Shown here: piece by piece, positions 39,064 to 50,685 of the stretch
Layout of the letters: the number at the start of each line of letters is the position of its first letter
Numbering within the stretch: the stretch's first letter is position 1
Source: Ramazzottius varieornatus
Lineage: Eukaryota; Tardigrada; Eutardigrada; Parachela; Ramazzottiidae
Length of the DNA: 64,000 nt
Reading direction: 5' to 3'
NCBI GenBank assembly: GCA_001949185.1
Contig: BDGG01000006.1
Span: 2,126,463-2,190,462 of the forward strand
Translations under genes and position numbers: made by a program
The notes under the pieces: generated by a model
Seen by the model: only the letters and a program-made list of their open reading frames with translations
Told to the model about the DNA's origin: nothing
The model's database searches: none

Positions 39064-39552
39064 ATGGCAGAGACGCCGCCCCTCCAGCGATCTCACTCCA
39101 TTGAGATGCCGTCCCTCCTAGCCGATCTCCCCATTGATAACTCGTCTGTGTTCTCCAAATGCGCTCTGGACGCTCCGCACAAAGCTCACAAAATCCAGGC
39201 TCACTGGGCCCTGTTTGCTCAACCCAAAGATTGCCCTATTCTGAACATCACTTCCAAGCCTACCATCGCTCCCTTGGAAGCTCTGATCAAAGCCAAGAAC
39301 GACGAGAATCGAAAGGAGAACGGCGACGGAAACGATGATGAACCACCAGCTTTGCTGGATGGCGACGACTGTGAGAACGAAGAGTCAATGGTCGAGATTG
39401 TACCTGATGAAGATGAGGAGATGGACGACGATGAAGACTCAGACGACTCGTCCACATCGCACTTGGAGGACGGGGAAGATGGTCCACCTCCGTTGGAAGA
39501 GAACAGCGACGACTCGCCGCAGCGCGCCACACATCGTCAGTGTCGTCACTGA
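39064..39552 (+). CDS. Acidic 162-aa protein, unidentified
   Basis: A single open exon runs from ATG 39064 to TGA 39552. The N-terminal half has SHSIEMPSLLADLP and HKIQAHWALFAQPKD with mixed composition. The C-terminal half is strongly acidic, with runs of Asp/Glu (DEDEEMDDDEDSDDSS) and ends basic (RATHRQCRH). There is no signal peptide or membrane segment. Such acidic tails occur in histone chaperones and nuclear regulators, but I see no diagnostic domain. It is divergently transcribed from gephyrin. Confidence 0.6.
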   Translation: MAETPPLQRSHSIEMPSLLADLPIDNSSVFSKCALDAPHKAHKIQAHWALFAQPKDCPILNITSKPTIAPLEALIKAKNDENRKENGDGNDDEPPALLDGDDCENEESMVEIVPDEDEEMDDDEDSDDSSTSHLEDGEDGPPPLEENSDDSPQRATHRQCRH

Positions 39553-42500
39553 GGCTCAAAACAGTTGTTCCTTTTTTCGTCTGAACATTCCTAGCCGTGC
39601 CCAACGCCAAAGAAATGTCCTGTCTAAATAGTTACAGTTTGCGGAATTATAAGGTCCTTACGTGTGACTTTGCGGTTTACGACGGACCACCTTTGAACGT
39701 TTTGCTACTTTGTATGACGACCTTTAGTGTCTAACTGATGTTGCATGGTACTAGCGGACTTTCGTCGATTTTTTAATGAGAAAGTCAGTCGCTGTCAGCC
39801 TTCTAGAAGATAAGAAAATTTATGGAAGGAAAACAGTGCACTTCAAACTGAGTCGCATCCGGAGATGTTCCTGTCTCGACAACGGCGACCTGATCCAGAA
39901 AATGTTGGTTAGTTTAAAAGTACATAACTCTTGCTATGTAAGGAAGGAAACAGAGCATGGAAGATCAGTCTGCAGAATTTTAGAAAGAAGGTTTCCGGAA
40001 AAGCCGGGTGGTGCTCAGCAGTGTCTGAGGTGCGCGAGTTTAGTGAGGTATTCCATTTCTCCTGTCTCACCGCTTTGACCGACGCTATTGATGTTATATT
40101 GGGTAACACTGTTGGAGTGCCTTCTAGATCTAACACCACTCCAGGGTTGAAAAGATTGATGGCCGAGAAGCCTTGGCCGTTGTGAGACACTCGGTACCTC
40201 TGAAAACTCTGATTTCTTAGGGATAAACTTGCAACTCTGAGTTTCCGGAAAAAGAAATCTGACCAGATCTTTTGCCCGTTTTCGAAGGCATACTCATCTT
40301 GTTACTGTTTCTCACACAGCTTGGATGCCTAACTCAACCAGGCGAAGAGCAGTGGTCAATAGACTTACCACAGTAGCGAACTGTAGCGAGTTGTTCAGAA
40401 TTTTGCGATAAATTGAAACTTTTCTAAGAACTGTTGGGAAGAACTGCCATGGGCAGTTTGCTGCTTATTTGAGAAAAGAGTTGAGGCATCATGTGCGCCA
40501 AACTATCCATACGAGGGGAAAGGTAGGAGCATTCCGAAGAGATGAATTTTTAAACTATGGGTACAAAGAGCGGCAAAGCCACAGGTCACCTTACACATTT
40601 GTATCGTGTTTTGTCATTGTAGCATATCCACAGAAGTTATGTTAATCGTCTCAACTTTCAAGCATTCAGTCACTCAGAACCATTGGTGTTTTATTAAGAT
40701 ATTTGTATTGATAGTACGAGTTTTGTACTGCCAGTATGGTCCAACAGTAAATATTAGTTTTTACCCGTTCCCGTTCCGTCCGTAGGAGTTAGAAGGAACA
40801 AAGCATCTTTCATTCACGATTCCCGAGTTACGACTGAGCGGAGGAAGATCCAGCAGGAAAATTAGGCTAACGTCAAAAGTTCGTAAAATTGAATCCCGTG
40901 CCTGTGAATGAGCACTCAGTCCACCAGAGTGCGTTTGAAATGAGACTCGTTTATCACCTGTCCGTAAACCGAACGGGCTGCTGCAAAGCACTTGACTGAC
41001 AATCTCTTCGCAAAGCTGAGGAACGCCAAAACCTAGTGTCTTTTGTCCACGATACTCGGGTTTTCCAGCTTCGTGAGGTTTGCGGCTCCGAAAAGGCCTG
41101 ATCGAACGTGACGGAAGGGACTCGAAACTTGATCAGGAAAAAGCTCTTTGCCGGTTCGCGAATGGTTATTTCGAATTGCAGCACGAGTAGAACGATGAGA
41201 CTTACAGCACGACCTTAAAGCATGAACGCATTGGGGAACAACTCTATACTTTAAGCCATGTAAAATTAATGTTGTCGTTATGGTGAAAAAGCGCAGTCAG
41301 CAGTTGGACTTGAATATGATGTTCCCAACAGTGACGTTTGCCTGACATGGCGAATCCAAACCATAATAAATCACTGGCATCAGTTAACCGGGCCAGCGCG
41401 GCAATAAACCTCGGGTCTATTGCCGTCATGACGTTCCCCGGACGAACCAGGCGCAATCCTCTGCTACGCATAATTTGAAACTAAGTGATGTTCATCCTAA
41501 TCGTCTGCGCTTTAAACGCTTCCTATCCATGCACACCGAGTTCTGTTCGATCTCTTTCTTCCGCTTCCGCGTTTACACTCTTAGTTGTCTGATAAAGAAC
41601 CATCTCCCGTCTTTCTAAACGATGCCGATTAGCGTCGTTAGCGGAATGAAGTACGTGCAAAGTAATATACAGTAGAGTGGTTTTCGTCGAGGTACATGTT
41701 TTAACCATTTTGCTGATTCAGTTGTTGGTACTTCTGCCTACCGCTTTTTTAAAATACACATCTGGTTGTTCCCTGTCATGATATGTGTGCAGTAGTACAG
41801 GAAGATGGAACGGTAGTGATGTAACAAAATGCGTACCGGCGCACTGTACACAAGCACGAACTGGAATATACTGGAGTGGCTGGTGTTTGCTGACATTCCT
41901 CCGCGGTGCACTCACTTCCTAAAACAACATGCCAAATGTAGAGCTCTTCGATATCGTGTGTCGAGTGTTGCCACGACCTGTGATAACTTTGGCTTGTCAG
42001 GAAGGGCGCATTAAACTCCTGTACATTGAATCTTGCTGCTGTTAACAGATTATTATTAGGGAGATCTTGAATATATTTTAACCGGAAGCCGCGGCGAAAC
42101 CTACCCGATCCTATATCCATCGTTGATCAAGTATCTTTCCTGAACAAGAGGCTGCTCATTAGGATCTGAACCCCGAACAGGCAAGGTTGGAATACGCATT
42201 GTGATCGGAATATTGATCTTGGAATGATGTGATTTTCCTTCACTTCCGACCCAAGGTAAATTCTTCTAGCGGGTAACGATTTCCAGTAATCGCTATTGCG
42301 TGTTCCCGGTTACTCATTCACTGGCGAGACCTTGACCGAAAGCTACAGCAGCTAAGTCGAAGGAGGATTTTGAGCCGCACCCATCAGAATCATTTGAAGA
42401 CGGCATCTTTTTCGTGCGATGCATATATAACAGAAGATCCTGGAAGTTTGATCGTGTGCGGCCCACTGCTGATCACTAAGTCTGGACGTCTTCATCATTT

Positions 42501-45357
42501 CACTCACTGTGCAGTAGCGAAAGGACAGGTTTTTAGAATCCACTAAAATTACGGTGTGCTCCAGCTGGGACTGTACTTTCTGACCTGCCGTCTCGGGCCT
42601 GCTTTTCACCATCGAGAGCGAGCAACCATACTTTCGGAAGTTTAGGGAAGTGAAGCTCTTCTTCTCTATTCATAGTATACTGGCATTCAGTCGTAACTGG
42701 ATGATAATGACAACAGTTGAGATTGCAGTATTGCCAGGTGACACTGTAAACGGAGAGCACTCTTAAGAACCACGCCCCAACTCTTCGCTTCTTTTCCTCA
42801 AACATCCGCAACGTCGAATGAGAAGGAAAATTTGTTTGTCACGGGACACTGTACTGCTAAATCCTATGATGTGGCTGTTAAATCTCGGATTGACGTGAAA
42901 GCCGTCAATATTTGAGGCGAATGTACCGGTAGCTACAGCGAAGACGTTCTTCAAATTCAATGTCAGAGATGAGCGACCTTAAGTGCTTGTGCAAGTCTTG
43001 GCTTGAACAGATGCTCCCGCATCCGCATGGTAGTGACGCCCACCCTTCTGCCTTAACGGAGGCAACATCACTTTGCATCCTGATTGCTTTCACTCCCGAA
43101 TGGCATGCACTTCTCTGTTTACCTTTCAGAGAACTTCGATTTTTAGAGTTACTGTATCCGGGTGTACTCTACATAGCTATGCTAATTCTTTTTCATGTGG
43201 TTGGAGAATACGGGCGAGTTTTTTTTGGAGAGCGGGAATTAAGCAACTGTCCTTGCCAAGAAGACTCACCAGGTACTCCTTCTAGTTTAGAAACTTTCCA
43301 TCCCAACACTATTTTTGACTCACCGTAGAATGAAGAACAAAATAATAAAAAAACTGGTCAAGTTTGAAAACGTCAAGACATCAAGTTGTATCCTAATTAT
43401 TGGCTGAGCACTGCGTGCTCTATCCCAAATGATTCTCCGTAATCGCACTATGGGATTTCGGGTATATCTGCAGTGGATCCAGTCGCATGTTTTGTACAAC
43501 TGTAACGTTACCGAGGATGAAATTCAAACTGTCTGTTGAGTCAGTAGCCGAGTAGTCTTAAGCTCAGATCTTGGCATTGCTGCTTCTTTAAATTTGCGAA
43601 CCGGAAGGCCTTGTGCGTCTTTGGACAAAAGTCGATATGTAATTCTGGTCTTCTGCATGCAAGTTTGGACAAAGATGGATATGGATATGAATTACCCACA
43701 GATTACGCCTTGTTGGCAGAATTCGTGGACAAGGCAGGCACTTGAAAGCGTCCAGTTTCGTGATGGATACGCCACTTGGATAGCCAATATCGGCCCACGT
43801 GAAGGAGGACTATTTAGCGATTCATATTTATGCCGTGATTGCATGCATGCCCTTGCACTGAAAGTAGACTTGGGTACTGATAACAAGACTCATTAGCGCG
43901 GGGTCTTGACGGGGCTACCAAAGGTTCGATAAATCCTTATTGTTACGACTGGTGACAGATTGAAATGCCTGCCCACTAAGCCCCAAGTACCGGAACGGAA
44001 TATGTTTCACTTCCCTGCTTGCTACGTAGCGCTGTCTTCCAATGGGTACTTTAATGGGCAATGTCAAGGTCAAGATGCATCTTCCAGTCCGGATAATATT
44101 GATGACGGTAAATGGCGCCTGTCAGTGAAGAAGGGCCGCAGTGTGAAATGGAGGCGGATATGACAGGCTGTAACCATCCAAGCAGATTTATCACCGAACC
44201 AGTAATGGAGAGGTCGCCGGACGCCCATCTTTGATGCGGTAGTTGTATCCAGCTGGAAAAGAGATAAAGAGCAAACGCACGGCAGTTGCACACACTACAG
44301 CGGAAGTCCTCGTGATATATGCAGGAAGGGAGGATTTAAAACGTAATTAAAGTGCGACCCTTCCTTGTAAATAGAAGGCGCGTGCCGAACAGAGCTTGCG
44401 TTGGCCTTGTTCCTCCGGTTTTGCCCATGTGTTACTGTTTCGATCTTCTTAGACTGTTTTTGTTTCTCGTATTTTTCTTGTTCTCAGCAGGATGTGCCTG
44501 TCTGCGTACAGTAAAACGTTTTCCTGGAACTCTTGCCTGGAAATTAGCCTTCGAGGTTATTCATCCAAATGATTCGGCAAAGTGTCCCTGAGAATCGATC
44601 AGGTGATAATCACCGTCTCGCGAGATTACATGGGATTAGACGGGATGGGAGGATAAAGGGATAATCACTGCAACGATAGACAGAAGCCGTATACGTGTAT
44701 GTAAGCTCGAGAAGTAAAGGAACCCTTGGCGAATACGGTCAGCCGTCTTTTGCATGATCATGGTGCGCTGACGCAGCCAAGCGTTCACTGTGGTAGCCTA
44801 CATCAACGCCTATAAGTTTTGTTTTTGCAAGAATTATTTTTGTTTGTCGTGTTTACGTTGGAAGCGACATCAACCTCAGACGTTTTTATGAACCATTATT
44901 TTGGTTTATATGCCTCTTCAAATACTCTCTGTGCGATAAGTCATCCGTAAATTTGTGAAAGTTTGCTTTGGCCTCACCGATTGTCAAGGACAGCCCACGA
45001 ACTAGGCGCCGAAGTACTGTAGAGGGAATTTGGAGACTTAGGCCTGCTGACTGTGAAAATTTTCTCCCTGGATAGAGGCGCAACTAGGTCATGATTAACT
45101 AGAGACGTGATATACGACGGACAGGGCATCAACGTCAAAACTGACCCGGAGGAGCGACAGAACCAAAAAGGGGCTCCCGGACGTCTTGACCTTGTCCGAT
45201 CCGCTAAACTTGTTATTGCATCCACAGTATCAAAAGCAACTGAAGTGCTGTTTCATTTGCAGGTCCCTGTCATCGTTTCGACTCTAAGACAGCAAAACGA
45301 TGGTCTCTTGATGCACAACAGTTCTTTTAATTCGCATCTCAATCATTCTTCGCCAAA
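39553..45357. other. Long gene-poor stretch
   Basis: Nearly 6 kb with no firm gene. ATG-led frames occur at 42960-43328 (+, 122 aa) and 41776-42120 (-, 114 aa). They are uninterrupted but show no motif, signal or splice support, and I would not call them genes. A possible short terminal exon lies at 44191-44252 (-). The rest appears non-coding. Confidence 0.35.
44191..44252 (-). CDS. Possible short terminal exon
   Basis: After a strong CTCTTTTCCAG acceptor the minus strand reads AGYNYRIKDGRPATSPLLVR and then a stop. The phrase is protein-like and the acceptor is good, but no upstream exon was found. It may be a chance match. Confidence 0.2.
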
Positions 45358-47744
45358 ATGACAACTGAAATTGTGGGCTCCTTAACGCTCGACATCTTTC
45401 CGAAAATGTCCGATGTAAACCACAGCCCAGTCATCGTTCCGTCTCCTATCGAGTCTTTTCATAACTTCTCTGGCAATACTTCCAACATGACCGGGATGGA
45501 TCATTCCTGCCACCCACCGAAATTCCCTTTGCCGGAAGTGGAGCAAGCGATGATTATTTTAGCTTATGGGCTTGTTAGTTTTATGGCCGTCGTGGGGAAT
45601 TTCATCGTGTGTTTTATTGTGGTCAGCTTCAAAAACATGCGGAGAACCGAGAACTTCTTCATCTTCAACTTGGCCCTAGCGGACATTCTCATGGCTTGCT
45701 TATGTATTCCATTCTCGTTCATTCCAAGCTTGATCCTGGCGTCCTACCCGTTCGGATGGGTGATGTAAGTACAGCCCCAGCTCCCGCACACGAATAAATT
45801 TGCATGGATTGGTGTTCGGGAGGCCGGCAAAACAGTTCCGAAACGGCCGTTATCGCAAGTGGCGCAGTTTTCCTAGTTATTAGTTTCAAGCGTGCGCCAC
45901 TTCAGATTATGCCTTGTCGAGTTTGACTGTTTTCAAACACGGCGCACGCTTTTATTGTTATTGGCTGAAAAGGTGCGCAACTTGGAGCAAGGATTGTCCC
46001 ATGACTGTTCGCCGGCATCTCGTACGCTTTTTTCGTAAATCCCACATTTTGCAGGTGCAAGCTGATGAACTATTCGCAAGGTGTGACGGTCTTCGTGGCT
46101 TCTTATACACTAGTTGCCATTTCCATGGAACGGTACTACGGCATTGTCCATCCTTTCAAAGCGAAGATGCGACGTCGGAAAGCAATAGTCGTGATGTGCC
46201 TCACATGGGTCCTGGCCTTAATCGTTACGCTCCCCACGGCCATCTTTGCGGAAGTGGTCGATGAAATTCGCGTCGACGGAACCGCAGCACTACACTGTAC
46301 AGAGCGTTGGCCGGACCTCTCGAAGAGCGACGGCTCTAGTTATCTCAGTTACGTCTACGGCATGTTCCTAATGAGTTTTCAATACTTTATTCCCGTGGGA
46401 ATCATGATCTTTGCGTACTCAACCATTGCTGTCCATGTGTGGAAAATGGAGACACCTGGAGAAGCGATGAAGGATCGCGACAAGAAACTGAAGGACGAAA
46501 AACTTAGGGTACGCAAGACGCAACGTAGTGAAACGATCAGAAGAACAAGATACTGCTTCGTAACATATCGCTGAAGCCACCACTGATTTTGCAATGTTTG
46601 TATGGGTACAGCAAAAACATTGAAATCTTGTTTTCGCAGATGACCAAAATGATGGTGGTGGTCGTGCTGCTGTACATTATTTCCTGGTTACCCATAAACG
46701 TGTACAACGTTATCGCTGACCAATATTCCGGCATAATGTACTGCTATCAGTACATCCATTACATCTGGTTCGTCTGCCACTGGTAAGACAGATTTTCCAG
46801 TACGAATTCCTTCTTGAATACTGGGATCTGAAAGCAGACACCTGTCATGAAGTCATCCATGTTAGAGATAGATCTGAACAGCAGCTTGATCTGGATTTGA
46901 AAATTTTGACAGCTCGGATCCTGCTGTTGTTAATCACCCTTTTTTACTTTGACAGGTTGGCCATGAGTCATGCAACTTATAATCCCATCATTTATTTCTG
47001 GATGAACTCCAAGGTTGGTGACATAGCTTCTACGTACCCTCCTAATGCTCGACTTACATATTCGCATCCTTTCTCTCTGCATATATGTGTGCCCTGCTTT
47101 TCCCATATACTCATTTGTAACCACTAGTATCCCGTAATCACTAGAAAGCTTCCGGGATTTGGTTGATACTGATAGCATGTACGGAAACGATTAACCATAA
47201 CGTAAACACGTAAAAACACAGTGCAGACCACACACTGCCAGTCCCGTACTCATCGTTTGGTGACTCGTCAAGGAGAAATTAAGGAAGTCTATTTAGATTT
47301 TAAGTACCGGCATTCAAAGTGTTTAACTTTTAGTTCCGGGCTGGATTTATTTACGTACTCAACATAATCTTCCGCTGGCGGAAGTTACCACATGAGTGGC
47401 TTGTGGAGCACAAGCTGGTTGGAGGATATACTCTGAGCACAAAGCGGTTTTCTACGGTGCTCAACAAGCACGACAGCACGTCGACCGCATTCACATCCCA
47501 GCTGTCCACGAGAAGCGGGTTAGGAGCGAAAAACTCTCAAGCAAGCCAAGAGTTTCAGGCCAGCATCAAGAAGACCGGAAGTGGCAATCGACGGAACACC
47601 GAAGAAAGATATCAAAATGCATGCGGGCAAAGAAGTCCACTGAAGGAAGCTCGACCACTGCTGGCCAGCTCTGCGTCAAGCAACGGGACCAACAGTACGT
47701 CCGCCAATGGGTCCTCGCCAGAGGGCGCTCCAAGAAATACTTGA
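45358..47744 (+). CDS. Neuropeptide-type class A GPCR, five exons
   Basis: Exons 45358-45764, 46055-46508, 46640-46782, 46956-47013 and 47334-47744 give 1473 nt, 490 aa. The N-terminus carries N-glycosylation sites (NHS, NFS, NTS, NMT). TM1 is followed by NFFIFNLALADILMA in TM2. The TM3 Cys (MCKLMNYSQG) and a DRY variant ERYYGIVHPF follow. TM6 has VVVVLLYIISWLPIN and TM7 has AMSHATYNPIIYFWMNSKFR, with intact NPxxY. The tail is long and Ser/Thr/Asn-rich. HPF after ERY, WLP in TM6 and YNPIIYxWMN-FRAGF are typical of tachykinin, luqin/RYamide, NPY and NPFF/SIFamide receptors. I cannot choose among these by eye. It is expected at the plasma membrane of neurons or target tissue, coupling to a G protein. 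A short repeat element sits in intron 1. Confidence 0.9.
45850..45990. repeat. AGTGGCGCA family element in a GPCR intron
   Basis: The segment carries AAGTGGCGCAG, GTGCGCCACTT, GGCGCACGC and GTGCGCAACTT in alternating orientation, plus a TTATTGTTATTGGCT block. The same block and ends occur in intron 1 of the SELENBP1 gene (52100-52225). It lies wholly within intron 1 of the receptor. Confidence 0.65.
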
Positions 47745-48088
47745 ATCTCCAATACTGCAGACCCCGAATGTCTCCCATACTCATCTGGTTCTTTTTTGGT
47801 CATGAGCACATCATATACACAAATAATATCAAGTTGAGAAAATACGGAATGTTAATTGATGGTCTGCTGTAGTATTCTACACAACCTTTTGAGCAATTAC
47901 CGAGAAAAAACCACGGAGGAATCATAAACAACACTGTACAATCGAGAAGCCCTTGTCAAAAAACTCAAAAGACTGGTTGGAACGTAAGGCAACAGCTTTA
48001 AGGTAAGGTCATACGCTGGTACGGTATTATCAGTAGAGCAAAGGCAACCCAGATGTGCAAATTTAACAAAAAAATTTCGAAACGGTGT
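47745..48088. other. Convergent 3' intergenic region
   Basis: The GPCR (+) and legumain (-) end facing each other across 344 bp. No gene is seen here; it should contain both polyadenylation regions. Confidence 0.4.
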
Positions 48089-49972
48089 TCAGTTTATCCC
48101 AACCATCACCTGATGGGTGCACAACTTTTCCATGATCTGTAAGACATTCGAGTACGATTCAATAGAGTCGACTGATGTTGAGTTTGCAATGTTTTCACCT
48201 ACCTGAGTCAAGCGCTCGCTTGATATGCCGTCCATGCAGGCGTTAGCAAAGAACCGCGGTGCCGTGAATAACGCGAACTCGTTCTGCATAAGGGACGACA
48301 AGAAGTAAATATAGAAATGGAATGAATTGTCCATACTCAATGAGGAAAATAAAAGGCATTTACTTTGGCCAAGGAGAAGCAGTTCTTGCTAAAGTACTTG
48401 TTAGCCTCGTCCAGGCATTCATAAGCATCTGGCTTTACGGAACGTCGGCGCCTTATCAAGGACATGGCGTGTGCTAAATCGCTGGCTATGGTTGCCGCTA
48501 TTTGCTGAACGATGCCCATCACAAAGGAACGCATCTAAAGTTATTCTTCGTTAGAAAAGTTGGGATGAAAACTTGAACGAAGTCAAACTTGCCTTTTCGG
48601 AGTGCTCTATTTTCGCAATCCAGAAGTCTTTCTCTTCCGGGCTGCTGGACTTTTCAACCTTCTTTTGAAGGAGCTTCAAGTAGACTTCCTCTGACGGGAT
48701 AGCGTCGGTTTTGCTGGCTGTTGGTGGAGGAACGAATGACTCGGCCTTCTTCTTACCGAAGAACTCGGCGAGGAACATCTTGCTGATTTGCATATCGCCG
48801 AACTCTTGGACATGTGACGTGTTGGTTTCTTCCTTGACCACCTTGTACTGTGTCTGGATGGTTTCGTCCGCTGGGTTCTGGTTGTCAGTATCTTCCATCC
48901 AGTTGACGCTGTACACATCGCCTATGGCAAAGATTAGAATAAATGCAGCAGTGGTAATTCCATCTATCAAGAGATCTTTGGTGATCTTACCCAGATACGT
49001 TTGCCGGAGATTGTCAAAGTAACATGCGTATGATGACTAGCAAAACGCACAGTTTGTAACCATGTCATTGCGAGGTCGAAGCAACTGAATTACCAACCTC
49101 ATCAGAGTTGGCGGCGGTTGTAGCAAACACGCTGATATTTTTCGGCAGAAGTCCTTCGAACATGGAGCCCGATTCGCAGGCTTCGAAGTACAGCAACATT
49201 TTTCCATAACGCTTCTCTTTGTGCATCTTCATGACAGTCTTCATGAAGTCCAGCGCTGACAGCTCGTCTTCGGGAAAAGCTACGAGGCCTGGCGCGCCGT
49301 GATCAACAAAATTCACGAACACGTGGTCGTTTGGTCCGCTTTCTATCACTCTTCCTGAACCGATTTTCTGGCAACACACAACACAGATATGGTACTGATA
49401 GAATATAACATTTACTATAGAAAGATACCTTCATCGCTTTGGCGTTGCCGCTAAGAATATTCAGGAAGTTCTTTGACGTTACCGTGTGTCGGATGTAGTC
49501 TTTTGGAATACCCTGCAAAGTCAGACGGCCAATAAAATATAAAAGGAATGATTCAGTAGGTTTAGAAGTCAGTTTACGTTATAAACGTCTGATCCGTTTG
49601 GGTGGTTGATAACAATTCCAGGCGTCGGATTTCTGCACAAGAATGGAGTGAGACACATTCAAAAGCCGAAAGTAGAGAAAACTGGACTTACTCGGTATTG
49701 TTAGCGATGTCATCATAGTGCATGATGATGATTTGGGATTCAGGGACACCATGGCTTTTCACGATATGGTAGGCATGGTAGGCGTCGGACTGGTGCCGGT
49801 AGTTGTAGTATCCATTCGATCCCGCTACGATCAACACCCACAGTTTCGGAGCATTACGTCCATCAACCGAAGCACCTTGGATCAAGACAGAGTCGTTAAC
49901 GGATGGGGGGAAGATAACGGCGGAAACAACGCCGAGGACAGTCAGTAAAAACCACCGAAGCGATCGGAACAT
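48089..49972 (-). CDS. LGMN: Legumain (asparaginyl endopeptidase, peptidase C13)
   Basis: Eight exons (49692-49972, 49578-49632, 49429-49512, 49098-49367, 48991-49036, 48593-48921, 48364-48534, 48089-48283) total 1431 nt, 476 aa. The N-terminus is a signal peptide ([16 protein letters not shown]). Catalytic-domain hallmarks follow: [42 protein letters not shown], the catalytic His in FVDHGAPG and the catalytic Cys in [17 protein letters not shown] and SSYACYFD then span a junction and continue to [10 protein letters not shown]. The C-terminal helical prodomain (from about residue 300) includes Cys residues as in animal legumains. The enzyme cleaves after Asn in lysosomes and is activated by removal of the prodomain. 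The intron after 48593 has a GC donor (AAAAG|GCAAGT). Confidence 0.95.
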
Positions 49973-50685
49973 TTTTCCGGTGAACTTATTGGCAGAGAAA
50001 ATTCAAAAAGTACGAAGACGAAGGGGTAGTTTGCATACCGTGAATATGGGGGAAGAAAACTGCAATTTTGAAAAGCTACCAGATGAGTTTGAACTGTCAT
50101 GTCGATCGGTCGTTCTATTTTTGCTGACAGCAGCAAAAGAGGAGAGCACGCGCTATGCGGTAATGCTTTGACAATGTGGTGAACGATAATGTGAGTTCAT
50201 TGCTTGTTTTGGTTCACTGTGGCACATCGATATCCAACCACGTGCCAATCTCCCGAGAAAGTGGGTTAACGACCACGTGATGTCTTTGTTATGAGCGGAA
50301 GTCATGGCGAGCATGGACGAACCGCGTGTTGTCAGAGTTCGTTGCTGACTGACAGACTGAATGAAATCGTGTTACGATCAACTGCAGATACGGCGGACAG
50401 AGTAAGAACTTACGAAGCAATCTTATCGCAGGTTTTACTATCGAAGCGTGCTGGTAACTTTCGATTGACTTGCAGCCCACATTGCTGAAACTACAAGCTG
50501 AAGAAAGAAGACAAGGGAATTATTTGATATCCTCTTGTCGTGCTTCCACTACAACGAAAAAATTCACAATATAAATTAAAGATTAGGAGGCAAAGTTTAG
50601 AAGAGATGGTGTTTACTCGCACCAACAAGGAGTAAAAATGTGTTGGCTTTCCTGTGGGCAGCAGTTATAAGTTCAGATATTTTTA
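49973..50685. other. Intergenic between legumain and SELENBP1
   Basis: No gene is supported; short frames on both strands are unremarkable. The legumain promoter should lie here. Confidence 0.4.

Noticed and set aside
41776-42120. Minus-strand 114-codon ATG frame
   Set aside because: Uninterrupted, but no motif, splice signal or compositional evidence beyond openness.
42960-43328. Plus-strand 122-codon ATG frame
   Set aside because: Has hydrophobic patches but no clear signal peptide, domain or exon partners; not enough to call a gene.
43594-43896. EF-hand-like phrase (LDKDGYGYEL) in one frame
   Set aside because: Too short, the frame is not supported by splicing, and a second EF-hand is missing.
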